Below, piece after piece: positions 1 to 8,173 of a stretch of 64,000 bases of DNA. The stretch's first letter is position 1. Each line of letters begins with the position of its first letter. The stretch is from Sinorhizobium meliloti 4H41 (GTDB lineage Bacteria; Pseudomonadota; Alphaproteobacteria; Rhizobiales; Rhizobiaceae), in assembly GCF_000375585.1 (NCBI RefSeq), contig NZ_AQWP01000002.1, positions 434,001 through 498,000 of the forward strand, given 5' to 3'. The translations under genes were made by a program, and so were the position numbers. The notes beneath the pieces were generated by a model. That model saw only the letters and a list, made by a program, of their open reading frames with translations. It searched no databases and had not been told where the DNA came from.

Positions 1-345
1 TTCCCAATTCGCCGTGTTGTAGCCGATGATGCCGTGCCCGTGCTCGCCGCTGAACCGGACGTCCGAGCTGACGCTCGACAGGTCGACCACCAACGTATCG
101 ACGCCGGCACCGCCTGTAACCGCGCCGCCGGTCCCGATCAGGCTGATGAGATCATCTCCCTCGCCGCCGTCGAGTCGGTCATAGCCGCTCCTGCTTGTCA
201 GACGGTCGTTTCCCGCCCCGCCGTCGACGAGGTCATCGCCGCCGCCAGCTTCGATCTCATCGGCGCCGGCTAGACCCCAGATGCGATCCTTCTCCCCGGT
301 TCCAGATAGCGTATCGTCTCGGGCCGTCCCCACGACTGTGGTCAT
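1..345 (-). CDS. RTX-type calcium-binding repeat protein, N-terminal part (cut by window edge)
   Basis: The reverse strand reads open from an ATG at 345 to the window edge (115 codons) with no stop. The product has glycine/aspartate-rich nonapeptide-like motifs (GGGDDLVDGG, GGAGNDRL, GGEGDDLI) of the hemolysin-type calcium-binding family, which usually leaves the cell through a type I secretion system. There is no N-terminal signal peptide, as expected for type I substrates. The true length and any C-terminal catalytic domain lie outside the window. It is divergent from the adenylate cyclase at 532, with an AT-rich stretch between them. The family call is firm; substrate and role are unknown. 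Confidence 0.8.
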   Translation of the reverse strand, partial: MTTVVGTARDDTLSGTGEKDRIWGLAGADEIEAGGGDDLVDGGAGNDRLTSRSGYDRLDGGEGDDLISLIGTGGAVTGGAGVDTLVVDLSSVSSDVRFSGEHGHGIIGYNTANWE

Positions 346-531
346 GTCGCTCTTCCCCCATGAATTGCGAAGCATGCCACTAATATTAAATTTCAAAGTA
401 TAAATCGAGACGTGGCCGCAAATATTTTTCAATCTGTAAATATAGATTACATTACTTCAAATATATAATTACTTTGTACCCAAACCGAAATGCAGCCTGA
501 CCGCCCGCCGATTTCCGTATAAGATGTGTTC

Positions 532-1941
532 ATGAGCGAGGCCCAAACCCTTTTCGATGTGCTGCGCCATTCGGCAAGGACGGAGGTCGCCGATGCATTC
601 GAGCGGCTCGTTCTGGATGCGCCCGATCACAAGCTTTGCCGCGTCAATGCCCTCGCATTCGCCGCGCGCGAGGGACTTGACGAGGAAGAGACGATCGCAG
701 GCTTCCTGCATGCCTCGCGCCTGGGAATTTTCGAGCTTTCCTGGAACGTGCTCTGTCCCGGTTGCGGCGGTGTACTCGATGCCAACACGTCCCTGAAGAC
801 GGTGCAGAGTACGGAATATACCTGCGCGCTGTGTGCCGCCGGTTACGAACCGACGCTGGACGAGATGGTCGAAGTCACCTTCACGATCAGTCCGCGCGTG
901 CGCCACATAGGGGCACATACGCCGCATGAATTGCCGCCGGCCGAATATTTCCGCCAGATCTACTGGGGTTCCGGCATCGACCTGCCGGAAGAGGATTACG
1001 AAGCAAAGGTCGATGAATTCCTGCTGGAGGCGCTGGAACTGCCGCCTGGCGAGAAAGCCGTGATCTCGCTGCAGCTTCCCGCGGAGTTCGTCATCGTCTT
1101 CGAGCCGGTGACGCATGCTGCGCAATTCCTGGATGTGAGCGGCGAACCGACAAGGGAAAGGAGGAATCTCGGGCTCGTCTTCGATCGCTCGCACCGCCAT
1201 CACGAGACGCTGAGCTTGCCGCCCGGCCCCTTGCGCGTTTCGGTGGAGAACCACGCCGAAGTTCGTACCCTGCCCTCGATCTGCGTGGCAGGCGAAGCGC
1301 TGCATGCCCTGCTCGGCCGCCGTCGGCCGTTTCTCACCGCCAAGCGGCTGCTCTCCAACCAGACATTCCGCGACATCTACCGCACCGACACGCTCGATGT
1401 GGACCAACGGCTGAAAATCACCAGCCTTACTTTCCTCTTCACCGACCTGCGCGGCTCGACGGAACTCTACGAGCGCGTTGGCGACCTCGCGGCCTTCGAC
1501 CTGGTGAAAACGCATTTCAACGTCTTGAACGAAATCGTCGCGGCCGAGACCGGCGCCGTCGTCAAGACGATCGGTGATGCGGTTATGGCAACTTTTCCAG
1601 CGCCCGACCGGGCCATCACCGCGGCAATGCGGATGCGCGAGGCAATGCGCAAACTCAACGAAGAGCGTGGCAGCGAGGACCTGCTCCTCAAGATCGGCAT
1701 CCATGAGGGGCCATGCATCGCGGTCAATCTCAACGACCGGCAGGACTATTTCGGCCAGACCGTCAACATCGCCTCGCGCGTCCAGCATCTCGCCACCTCG
1801 CGTGAGATCTTCGCGACCGGCTCCGTCCTCGAGGATCCTCGAGCATCCAGCGTGCTCTCTGATCGGGGCTTAAGCCCGGTGGCGCACAACGTGGCGCTAA
1901 GGGGGATCGCCAACGAGATCAGCATTTTCGCGATCACGTGA
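532..1941 (+). CDS. Class III adenylate/guanylate cyclase with DUF5939-like N-terminus and zinc-ribbon-like cysteines
   Basis: The 469-residue protein carries a class III nucleotidyl cyclase domain in its last ~180 residues. Metal-binding Asp lies in FTDLRGST (~304) and in KTIGDAV (~347), and the VN..SR transition-state pair is present (QTVNIASR, ~410), so it should be active. The N-terminal 280 residues resemble DUF5939 and contain two CxxC pairs (C75/C78, C98/C101), which suggests a zinc ribbon. No membrane segment is seen, so it is probably a soluble cyclase making cAMP. ATG 532 is preferred; an in-frame GTG at 526 is two codons upstream. It is one of three class III cyclase genes in the window, in line with the many such genes in Sinorhizobium. 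Confidence 0.88.
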   Translation: MSEAQTLFDVLRHSARTEVADAFERLVLDAPDHKLCRVNALAFAAREGLDEEETIAGFLHASRLGIFELSWNVLCPGCGGVLDANTSLKTVQSTEYTCALCAAGYEPTLDEMVEVTFTISPRVRHIGAHTPHELPPAEYFRQIYWGSGIDLPEEDYEAKVDEFLLEALELPPGEKAVISLQLPAEFVIVFEPVTHAAQFLDVSGEPTRERRNLGLVFDRSHRHHETLSLPPGPLRVSVENHAEVRTLPSICVAGEALHALLGRRRPFLTAKRLLSNQTFRDIYRTDTLDVDQRLKITSLTFLFTDLRGSTELYERVGDLAAFDLVKTHFNVLNEIVAAETGAVVKTIGDAVMATFPAPDRAITAAMRMREAMRKLNEERGSEDLLLKIGIHEGPCIAVNLNDRQDYFGQTVNIASRVQHLATSREIFATGSVLEDPRASSVLSDRGLSPVAHNVALRGIANEISIFAIT

Positions 1942-2056
1942 GCCGCTCATACGCCAAAGTTCTCAAAGAAATTCTTGCAGCTTGTGGCGTTTCTGTCGGC
2001 ATCGGCCTTCGTCCAGCGTCCTTGCTTCGGTAACACCACGAACGAGGAGAGCAGAA

Positions 2057-2716
2057 ATGAGAAAGATCATCGTTGGCGCATTCGTAAGCCTTGACGGAAT
2101 CATGCAGGCGCCGGGCGGACCACACGAAGACCCGGTCGGCGGCTTCGACCATGGCGGCTGGGCCGCTCCCTATTTCGACGAAACCATGGGACAAGCGGTG
2201 GACGAGATGTTTTCCAGGCCGTTCGATCTTCTGCTCGGTCGGAAGACCTATGACATCTTCGCCGCACACTGGCCCTATGCCGGCCCTGACGATCCGATCG
2301 GTCCGCTCTTTGACCGGATCACCAAATATGTCGCTACGCGCAACCCCGATCTGAGGCTCGACTGGCAAAATAGCCGTACTCTCGGCTCCGACCCGGTAGC
2401 AACGCTCAAGAAACTCAAGAGCGAGGAAGGCCCCGATCTGTTGACCCAGGGTTCGACCGACTTCCTGCAGACCCTGTTCAGCAATGATTTGATAGACGAG
2501 ATGTACATCTCGTACTTTCCGGTCGTGCTCCGAAAGGGCAAGCGGCTTTTCGGTCACGGCGCCATGCCGATGGCGTTAAAACTCGTCGGTTCAAAAGTCT
2601 CGGGGACAGGCGTCACCGTCAACCAATACGTCCGCAGCGGTCCTGTCGTGCCAGGTTCGTTCGAGTTCGAACAGCCGACCGAAGCGGAGCTGGAGCGGCG
2701 AAGAAAGCTGAGCTGA
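2057..2716 (+). CDS. Dihydrofolate reductase-family protein (RibD C-terminal domain)
   Basis: The 219-residue protein begins MRKIIVGAFVSLDG, the usual start of the stand-alone RibD C-terminal (YyaP/YwjB-like) family. Other family marks are LLLGRKTYDIF and a late region around GSTDFLQTL followed by ELYISYFPVVL-like sequence (here DEMYISYFPVVL). These proteins have the dihydrofolate reductase fold and are thought to bind NADPH; the physiological substrate is not known. The start at 2057 has GAGGAGAGCAG upstream as ribosome binding site. The gene is monocistronic, with a hairpin downstream shared with the convergent gene at 2812. Confidence 0.88.
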   Translation: MRKIIVGAFVSLDGIMQAPGGPHEDPVGGFDHGGWAAPYFDETMGQAVDEMFSRPFDLLLGRKTYDIFAAHWPYAGPDDPIGPLFDRITKYVATRNPDLRLDWQNSRTLGSDPVATLKKLKSEEGPDLLTQGSTDFLQTLFSNDLIDEMYISYFPVVLRKGKRLFGHGAMPMALKLVGSKVSGTGVTVNQYVRSGPVVPGSFEFEQPTEAELERRRKLS

Positions 2717-2753
2717 TCTTCTGCCTGTGTATAGTGCCGTCGCTCGTCACTGA

Positions 2754-2773
2754 TGCGGGGCTACGGCCCCGCA
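2754..2773. terminator. Hairpin between convergent genes (weak terminator candidate)
   Basis: TGCGGGGC and GCCCCGCA form a perfect 8-bp stem with a 4-base loop between the convergent genes ending at 2716 and 2812. No clear T-run follows on either strand, so its efficiency is uncertain. Confidence 0.45.
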
Positions 2774-2811
2774 ATTGTCGTGAAAAGACTCCTCCTGCGC
2801 CCCGAGGGGCG

Positions 2812-3075
2812 TCACTTCACAACGACGGAGCCGTTGACGATTTCGATCGTCTCGTCGCCCTGGAGTCCCACGCGGTCGCCGTTCGGCGCAGTGACGAAGC
2901 AGCCGCCGGGGCAGATCACTTCGGTCGCACCTGCATCGATTGCCACTTCGATCCGGCTCTCCCCTTCGACGATCACCAGAACAGCGGCCTCGCCGTCCGT
3001 GTTTGTAACACTTGCGGCATAGGCCACGCCAGCCCACAGCATTGCAGGCACCAGAATAACAGCATACGTCTTCAT
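2812..3075 (-). CDS. Small exported protein of unknown function
   Basis: An 87-residue protein starting MKTYAVILVPAMLWAGVAYA, a typical Sec signal peptide with AYA cleavage before ASVTN. The mature part is small and acidic with two cysteines (CPGGC) and ends in a beta-rich, hydrophobic segment (GDETIEIVNGSVVVK). I do not recognise the family. The reading frame extends further upstream, but only the ATG at 3075 puts the signal peptide at the N-terminus. Probably periplasmic. Confidence 0.7.
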   Translation of the reverse strand: MKTYAVILVPAMLWAGVAYAASVTNTDGEAAVLVIVEGESRIEVAIDAGATEVICPGGCFVTAPNGDRVGLQGDETIEIVNGSVVVK

Positions 3076-3474
3076 CACATTCGGCGCACGAGCGCCGCCC
3101 CCGTTTCGGCCGGCCGCCTTCCCGTCGCGAGAAGAAGACGCAGGCCACCCCTCTAGCCGCGGCCAGCCTACCGCATATTTGCTTGATCGTAACCGATCAA
3201 AGGTCAAAAACATGCAGCAGATCGAAGTGCTGCAGGCCTTTGCGCGTCTGATAAGAAGCGCGGCGCGGCAGCGCAGAATTTCTCGAAGCGTACGGCGTGC
3301 AGGAAAAACGATGCGGCGGCTCGAGCCGCGCCGGAGGCACCGAAAGCTGCCCGGCGATCGTATGTCTTTCGAAAGTACCGATTAGTTTAGCCGGCCCACT
3401 TGATCCGTCGATTGTTGGCGGTCTATGCGTTTGCGACGCCGCAGGCGTTTCGGGGACAAGAAGGGTTACCACAC
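3076..3474. other. Intergenic region upstream of terC-like gene, no gene seen
   Basis: About 400 bases between the divergent exported protein (start 3075) and the TerC-type gene (start 3475). I see no convincing coding sequence and no RNA motif I can name. TerC genes are sometimes preceded by a manganese (yybP-ykoY) riboswitch; I could not find its conserved core here. Confidence 0.5.
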
Positions 3475-4116
3475 ATGGAGATTTTCACTTCCGCCGGCCT
3501 GACGGCACTGCTGCAGGTCATTGTGATCGACCTGGTGCTTGCCGGCGACAACGCTGTCGTTATCGGCCTTGCAGCAGCCGGCTTGCCGCTGGAGCAGCGC
3601 AAGAAGGCTATCCTCGTCGGCATTCTCGCCGCCACCGTGCTTCGCATCGTGCTCGCCATCTTCACGGTGCAACTGCTTGCGATCATCGGCCTCCTGCTCG
3701 CCGGCGGGCTTCTGTTGCTCTGGGTCTGCTGGAAGATGTGGCGCGAGATTCGCACTGGCGGCCACGAAGGCGTTGACGGGCTCGAAAATGCGGACGCCTC
3801 GGCCCCAAAGAAGACTTTCAAACAAGCGGCAACACAGATCGTGATAGCGGACGTGTCCATGTCGCTCGACAACGTCCTCGCCGTCGCCGGCGCCGCCCGA
3901 GAGCATCCGACCGTGCTCGTCTTCGGTCTGGCGCTCTCGATCGCGATGATGGGCATCGCCGCCAGCTTTATTGCCCGCCTGCTCAGCCGCTATCACTGGA
4001 TCGCTTACATCGGCCTGGCGATCATCTTCTACGTCGCACTCGACATGATCTATCGCGGCACAATGGAGGTGTGGCCACACGTTGTGCCGGTGGCGCAGGC
4101 GCTGGCTGGGCTTTAG
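3475..4116 (+). CDS. TerC/YjbE-family integral membrane protein (probable metal exporter)
   Basis: The 213-residue protein is almost entirely membrane helices and has the two signature acidic motifs of the TerC family: VIDLVLAGDNAVVIGLA near residue 20 and IADVSMSLDNVLAVAGAA near residue 125. Family members are implicated in manganese export and in charging exported metalloenzymes. The start at 3475 is preceded by AAGAAGGG. It is monocistronic and followed by a very strong terminator hairpin. The specific metal cannot be read from the sequence. Confidence 0.9.
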   Translation: MEIFTSAGLTALLQVIVIDLVLAGDNAVVIGLAAAGLPLEQRKKAILVGILAATVLRIVLAIFTVQLLAIIGLLLAGGLLLLWVCWKMWREIRTGGHEGVDGLENADASAPKKTFKQAATQIVIADVSMSLDNVLAVAGAAREHPTVLVFGLALSIAMMGIAASFIARLLSRYHWIAYIGLAIIFYVALDMIYRGTMEVWPHVVPVAQALAGL

Positions 4117-4180
4117 CGCGTAACGTTTTTCCGTGCGGAAGTGCGTAATTTCAACCTGCGGCCGGGGTCCGGCCGATAGA

Positions 4181-4211
4181 GAAGAAGGAGCGGCATTTCC
4201 GCTCCTTCTTC
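4181..4211 (+). terminator. Intrinsic terminator after the TerC-type gene
   Basis: GAAGAAGGAGCGG and its exact complement CCGCTCCTTCTTC form a 13-bp perfect stem around a CATTT loop, followed by GCTTTT. It lies between two convergent genes and probably works in both directions. Confidence 0.85.
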
Positions 4212-4266
4212 GCTTTTCCGGCCTTCGCCAACAGCACCGGCGCGTCAGGCGTTGTTTTCAGCCAGC

Positions 4267-6834
4267 TTAGGCCTTCTCTTTTTCGATAACAGACGGTTCG
4301 GCGCCGGCGCTTCCGGCTTCTTTCTCAGGCGTTACATCTTCGACCTTCATCGGGAACGGCGCGCCGATTCCCTCGTCACGAAAGCGCTCGTAGATCGAGA
4401 CGCGAAGGTCGTTGCGAACGCCGCCGGCCGTCAGCACGTCAGCGACATAGATCCGCAATTCAAACGTCATTCGCTCGTCTTGGAAGGCCGTGAAGCCGAC
4501 ATTGGGAGCCGGATTCTTGAGGATCATCGGATGGGCTGCGGCGATTTCGTAGAGCAGTTCGATAACCCGGCGCGGATCGCTGGCATAGGTCACCGTCACG
4601 GCGATTTCCGACCGGCCGAGCTTGTTGCGGTGCGTCCAGTTTCCGACCGACGCGTTGATGAGCAGGGAATTCGGCATCATGATCGACTGATGCTGGAAGG
4701 TCTCGATCTCGGTCGCGCGGACGGAGATGCGCCGCACAAAGCCTTCGGTCGTACCGCTGACGATCCAGTCGCCCACCTTGAAGGGACGCTCCACCAGCAG
4801 GATCAGCCCCGAAACGAAGTTGGAGACGATGTTCTGCAGGCCGAAACCGACGCCGAGGGAGAGAGCGCCGGCAACGAGGGCGAGGCTCGAAAGATCGATG
4901 CCGGCGGCAGACAAGCCGATAAGGCCGGCAATGCCCACGCCCGTATAGCCGATGCCGGTTCGTATGGAGTTGCGCACGCCGGCGTCGACACGACTGCGCG
5001 CCATGACGTTGCCGTCGATCCAGCGCTGCACCCAACGCGTGACGAGATAGCCGAGGGCAAAGAGCAGTACTCCCGCGAGAATGCCCACCAGCGAAATCGT
5101 GATCGTACCGATCCTGATTTCGGTCAGCACCTGATAGGCCCAGGACTCGATATCCGCAGTCTTGAAGCCCCACTGCATCAATATCAGCGGGATGAAAAAG
5201 GAGAGAACGAGCACATAGATGCCGAGACCGGCAAAAAGGCCGAATTGGTCGAGCGCAACCGGCTCCAGATGGAATCGGCGCTCCAGATAGCGCCCGGCTA
5301 CCGTTTCGGCAAAGGCGCCCTGCTTGGAGACAGACTTCCCCGTAAGGAGGCCGATATAGACCGTCACCAGGATCGCGCTCGTCACCGTGATCTGGGTGGC
5401 GATGAAACGCGCCAGGCCGACATAGCCCGACAATGCAGTCGCGATAAGCGCCGCCCCCAGCAGGAGGAAGGAGAGCGAGATCACCCGCGGCCAGGCATGT
5501 CCCGGTGCATCGTAAGGCTCATCGGCCCTCAGCACAGGCCGGATCCACGCCATCGACATCAGAATGAGACCGATGATGATCGATGCCACGAAGCTTTTGG
5601 CAATCGTCAACACCACCGGGGAACCGAGCGACTCGCTGATGCTGCCGAGCAGATAGTCGAGCCCGTTGACGAGCGCCATCGCGAAGATCGGCACCATCAG
5701 CATTTTGGCACCGCGATCCGAAACACGCACGAGCCGCCAGCTCGACCGGCGCGGCGATAGCACCGCGCCTGCCAGCCTGGCTATGAAGAACAGCACGACG
5801 CCCATGGCGAGCGTGATCGCAACGATGGGAGCGATATCCGTCCGCAAGACGTTGAAGCTACTGAGGAAGAAGTAGCTCGACATAGCGAAGGCTGCGAGCG
5901 CCAGAGTGGGGATGAGCGTCGACCAGAACGCAAGCGAAAGCTGCCGGAAATAGGTGGGCTCGTCGTCTGCCTCGTCGCGCATGAGGACCGGCGAAAAAAG
6001 CCTGTAACCGCCGACCAGGAAGAGCAGCGCGGCGCAGAGCGAAAGGAAGATGGCGCTCAGCAGCGGCACGCGCTTGTAGTTCCAGGCGAATGTCAGCCAA
6101 CCGCCGATGCTGCGCGACAGTGCCATCGCTTCGTGCATCGTTGCCGTGATTGCCTCGCTCAGCATCGCCGCCGAGACATCCGTATGTCTCAGCAGAGTGT
6201 TGGAGAAGATCGCCCGGCGCGTCGCGGTGATCCGGTTGGCAAGTTTCCTCGCCTCGATCGATAGGTTCTCCGCCTTGCCCGTCAGAGCATTGACCGCCCC
6301 GCGCTCCGCCAGGAGCCGTTTTCGCTCATCGGTGATGACCGCGTCTTCGGGCGGCTGTCCCTCACCGGGAGGATCGCCGAGTTCCGTGAGCCTCGCCTTG
6401 ATTTCGTCGAGCCTCGGACGAGTGGGGACGGAGGCCGCGATGATCTGCTTTGAAAGCTCGTCGACCTGCACCCTGAGTTCGGCGAGCATGGCGTCGTCGT
6501 CCTCGACGGCATTGGTACGCTCGATGAGACGCTTCAGCTCCCGGTCGGCCTGGGTAAGCTGATCCTCCGCCTGCTGCAGTACCGGCGATGCGGCATCCGG
6601 CGCCTGACCGGCCCCCGTTTGCTCCGCCCGCTGTGCCGGTTCGGCCTGCGGCGCAGGCTGGCCGGATTGGGCAGGCTGGGCGGGTGCGACCGGTGCGGCC
6701 GGTGCGGCCGGCCCGGTTTGCTCAACGCTCGGCGCGGGCTCCTGCGCAACTGCGAATCCGCCGGCAGCCAGTGTCAGCGCACCGAAAGACAGGGCAATCG
6801 AAAGCGCCCTTAGTTTATCCAGGAGATGCAACAT
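4267..6834 (-). CDS. MscS-type mechanosensitive channel with DUF3772 periplasmic domain
   Basis: The 855-residue protein starts with a signal peptide (about 30 residues, ending GGFAVAQ), then a Pro/Ala/Gln-rich linker, then a coiled-coil periplasmic domain of the DUF3772 type. A long series of membrane helices follows. The C-terminal third is an MscS core, with the Gly/Ala-rich pore helix (ALSLGVGFGLQNIVSNF) and the beta domain (FKVGDWIVSGTTEGFVRRISVR). This layout matches the large MscK/YbdG-like channels of the inner membrane that open under osmotic downshock. The ATG at 6834 is preferred because it begins the signal peptide and has GAAGGG upstream; 44 more codons are open before it. Confidence 0.9.
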   Translation of the reverse strand: MLHLLDKLRALSIALSFGALTLAAGGFAVAQEPAPSVEQTGPAAPAAPVAPAQPAQSGQPAPQAEPAQRAEQTGAGQAPDAASPVLQQAEDQLTQADRELKRLIERTNAVEDDDAMLAELRVQVDELSKQIIAASVPTRPRLDEIKARLTELGDPPGEGQPPEDAVITDERKRLLAERGAVNALTGKAENLSIEARKLANRITATRRAIFSNTLLRHTDVSAAMLSEAITATMHEAMALSRSIGGWLTFAWNYKRVPLLSAIFLSLCAALLFLVGGYRLFSPVLMRDEADDEPTYFRQLSLAFWSTLIPTLALAAFAMSSYFFLSSFNVLRTDIAPIVAITLAMGVVLFFIARLAGAVLSPRRSSWRLVRVSDRGAKMLMVPIFAMALVNGLDYLLGSISESLGSPVVLTIAKSFVASIIIGLILMSMAWIRPVLRADEPYDAPGHAWPRVISLSFLLLGAALIATALSGYVGLARFIATQITVTSAILVTVYIGLLTGKSVSKQGAFAETVAGRYLERRFHLEPVALDQFGLFAGLGIYVLVLSFFIPLILMQWGFKTADIESWAYQVLTEIRIGTITISLVGILAGVLLFALGYLVTRWVQRWIDGNVMARSRVDAGVRNSIRTGIGYTGVGIAGLIGLSAAGIDLSSLALVAGALSLGVGFGLQNIVSNFVSGLILLVERPFKVGDWIVSGTTEGFVRRISVRATEIETFQHQSIMMPNSLLINASVGNWTHRNKLGRSEIAVTVTYASDPRRVIELLYEIAAAHPMILKNPAPNVGFTAFQDERMTFELRIYVADVLTAGGVRNDLRVSIYERFRDEGIGAPFPMKVEDVTPEKEAGSAGAEPSVIEKEKA

Positions 6835-6962
6835 TCTACCCTTCGATAATCCCTGCGCCGCGCAGAACCGCTCCAGGCTTCGCCAAGACCGGTCTGCACA
6901 TGCATAACGGCGAAAAGATGCAAACCCCTTGAGATCTAGGCCGATCCGAACAGTCTCGCGGT

Positions 6963-7424
6963 TCAATCCCCTTCGGAATGCCCGGCGTAGTCCGCCAGCA
7001 ACTGTTCGTAATCCTCCAGCGGTGGCAACGCCGCATAGCTATGAACGGCGGATGTGCTCACCCACGGCAGCTTTTCACTGGTCCAGGTTTCGATGAAAGG
7101 CCTGCACCAGCTGGGATCGTCGAGCATGGTCGCGCGGAGATTGACGAACCAGTCCATGCCTTCCGGGCGCGTGAACATCCAGCTCATGCAATGAGGACAG
7201 AAATAGTGGCGCGTTGCGCCATGAAGGCCGCCGATGACAGGCTCGCCGCGTGTGACCTCGAAGCCTTCGCTCGGAATGGCGACGCTCAGCGAGAACGCGC
7301 TCCCGGTCATTCGCTGGCAGCCGGTACAATGGCATGCCATCGTGAGAAGCGGTTGCCCGCTCACCTTGATGCGGACCTCTCCGCAACGGCATCCCCCTTG
7401 CCAGGGCAGTTCTCCGGCACTCAT
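6963..7424 (-). CDS. GFA-family zinc protein (glutathione-dependent formaldehyde-activating-like)
   Basis: This 153-residue protein has the cysteine pattern of the GFA (Gfa/CENP-V) fold: CRC near residue 12, CHCTGC near residue 31 and CPHC near residue 77, which bind two zinc ions. The family is named for an enzyme joining formaldehyde to glutathione, but most members have no proven activity. It lies just upstream of the channel gene on the same strand, with a 128-base gap, so a shared transcript is possible but not required. A second, shorter GFA protein is at 15889. Confidence 0.87.
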   Translation of the reverse strand: MSAGELPWQGGCRCGEVRIKVSGQPLLTMACHCTGCQRMTGSAFSLSVAIPSEGFEVTRGEPVIGGLHGATRHYFCPHCMSWMFTRPEGMDWFVNLRATMLDDPSWCRPFIETWTSEKLPWVSTSAVHSYAALPPLEDYEQLLADYAGHSEGD

Positions 7425-7465
7425 GGTTTCCTCCTGATCTCAGCGTTTTTCGCCATGGTTCATGC

Positions 7466-8026
7466 CTAGAACCCGGCGCCGGGCTGCGCGAGGTACTCTT
7501 CCTCGGCCGGTGACGAAGTGCGGGCCAAAATGGCATTGCGATGCGGGAAGCGGCCGAACCGCTCGATCACGTCCCGATGCCGGATCGCATAGTCGAGGTA
7601 GCCGGCGTCTCCGAGTTCCGTGAACAGCTTGACCGACATGGTCTGGTCGGTCAGGTTTTCGGAGTGTTCGAAGGGCATATAGAAAAACGCGCGCCATTCC
7701 GTCGGCACTGCCATGTCGGCGCTCGCCCCGATGGCAAGCTTCGCCTCGCGCAATGCCAGACAATCGGTGGCAAAGGCCAAGGGCGACCCGCGATACATGT
7801 TGCGCGGCATCTGATCGAAAAGAATGACCGCCGCCAGCCAGTTCTGCGGGGTCTCGCGCCAGACATTGTCGAGGTTTCTGGACAGGGCTAGGTGCGACGC
7901 CTGAAATCGCCGCGCGCACTGCTCATCGAGTCCGGGATCCGGCGTGAACCAGTGGTCATAGGAAAGTTCCGTGAACCAGAATTTCAGCACCTCTTCCGGC
8001 GTGCAGATCTCGATATCGCCAGTCAT
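7466..8026 (-). CDS. DUF924-family protein
   Basis: A 186-residue protein with the DUF924 hallmarks: EEVLKFWF near the start, LAAVILFDQMPRNMYRG in the middle, EWRAFFYMPFEHSE, and the late FGRFPHRNAILAR followed by EEEYL. The family is all-helical and TPR-like; its function is unknown. The start MTGDIE at 8026 fits the family; earlier in-frame codons give an Arg-rich extension with no homology signal. It is 41 bases upstream of the GFA gene on the same strand, so the two may be co-transcribed. Confidence 0.87.
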   Translation of the reverse strand: MTGDIEICTPEEVLKFWFTELSYDHWFTPDPGLDEQCARRFQASHLALSRNLDNVWRETPQNWLAAVILFDQMPRNMYRGSPLAFATDCLALREAKLAIGASADMAVPTEWRAFFYMPFEHSENLTDQTMSVKLFTELGDAGYLDYAIRHRDVIERFGRFPHRNAILARTSSPAEEEYLAQPGAGF

Positions 8027-8173
8027 GACGCTCACATGCCTCCCTGCTGCCAGAGCAATTCCACAAAAGATGCGCTTCCGCCGCAAGATAGGCGGCGATC
8101 AGGCCGTTTCCACCGAATGCCTGCGATTTAGAAGGCGATCCGTATTCGCGCGGTTTCATTTGTCCCCGGCATT

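Noticed and set aside
469-1788. Long reverse-strand frame opposite the adenylate cyclase gene
   Set aside because: It is a high-GC shadow frame: composition is Arg/His/Gly-rich without motifs, and the plus strand carries a clear DUF5939/cyclase protein.
3380-3474. Manganese (yybP-ykoY) riboswitch upstream of the TerC-type gene
   Set aside because: The conserved core could not be found by eye; a covariance-model search would be needed to exclude it fully.
4252-5760. 502-codon plus-strand frame opposite the mechanosensitive channel gene
   Set aside because: Arg/His/Asp-rich product with no domain or signal; the minus strand encodes unmistakable MscS sequence.
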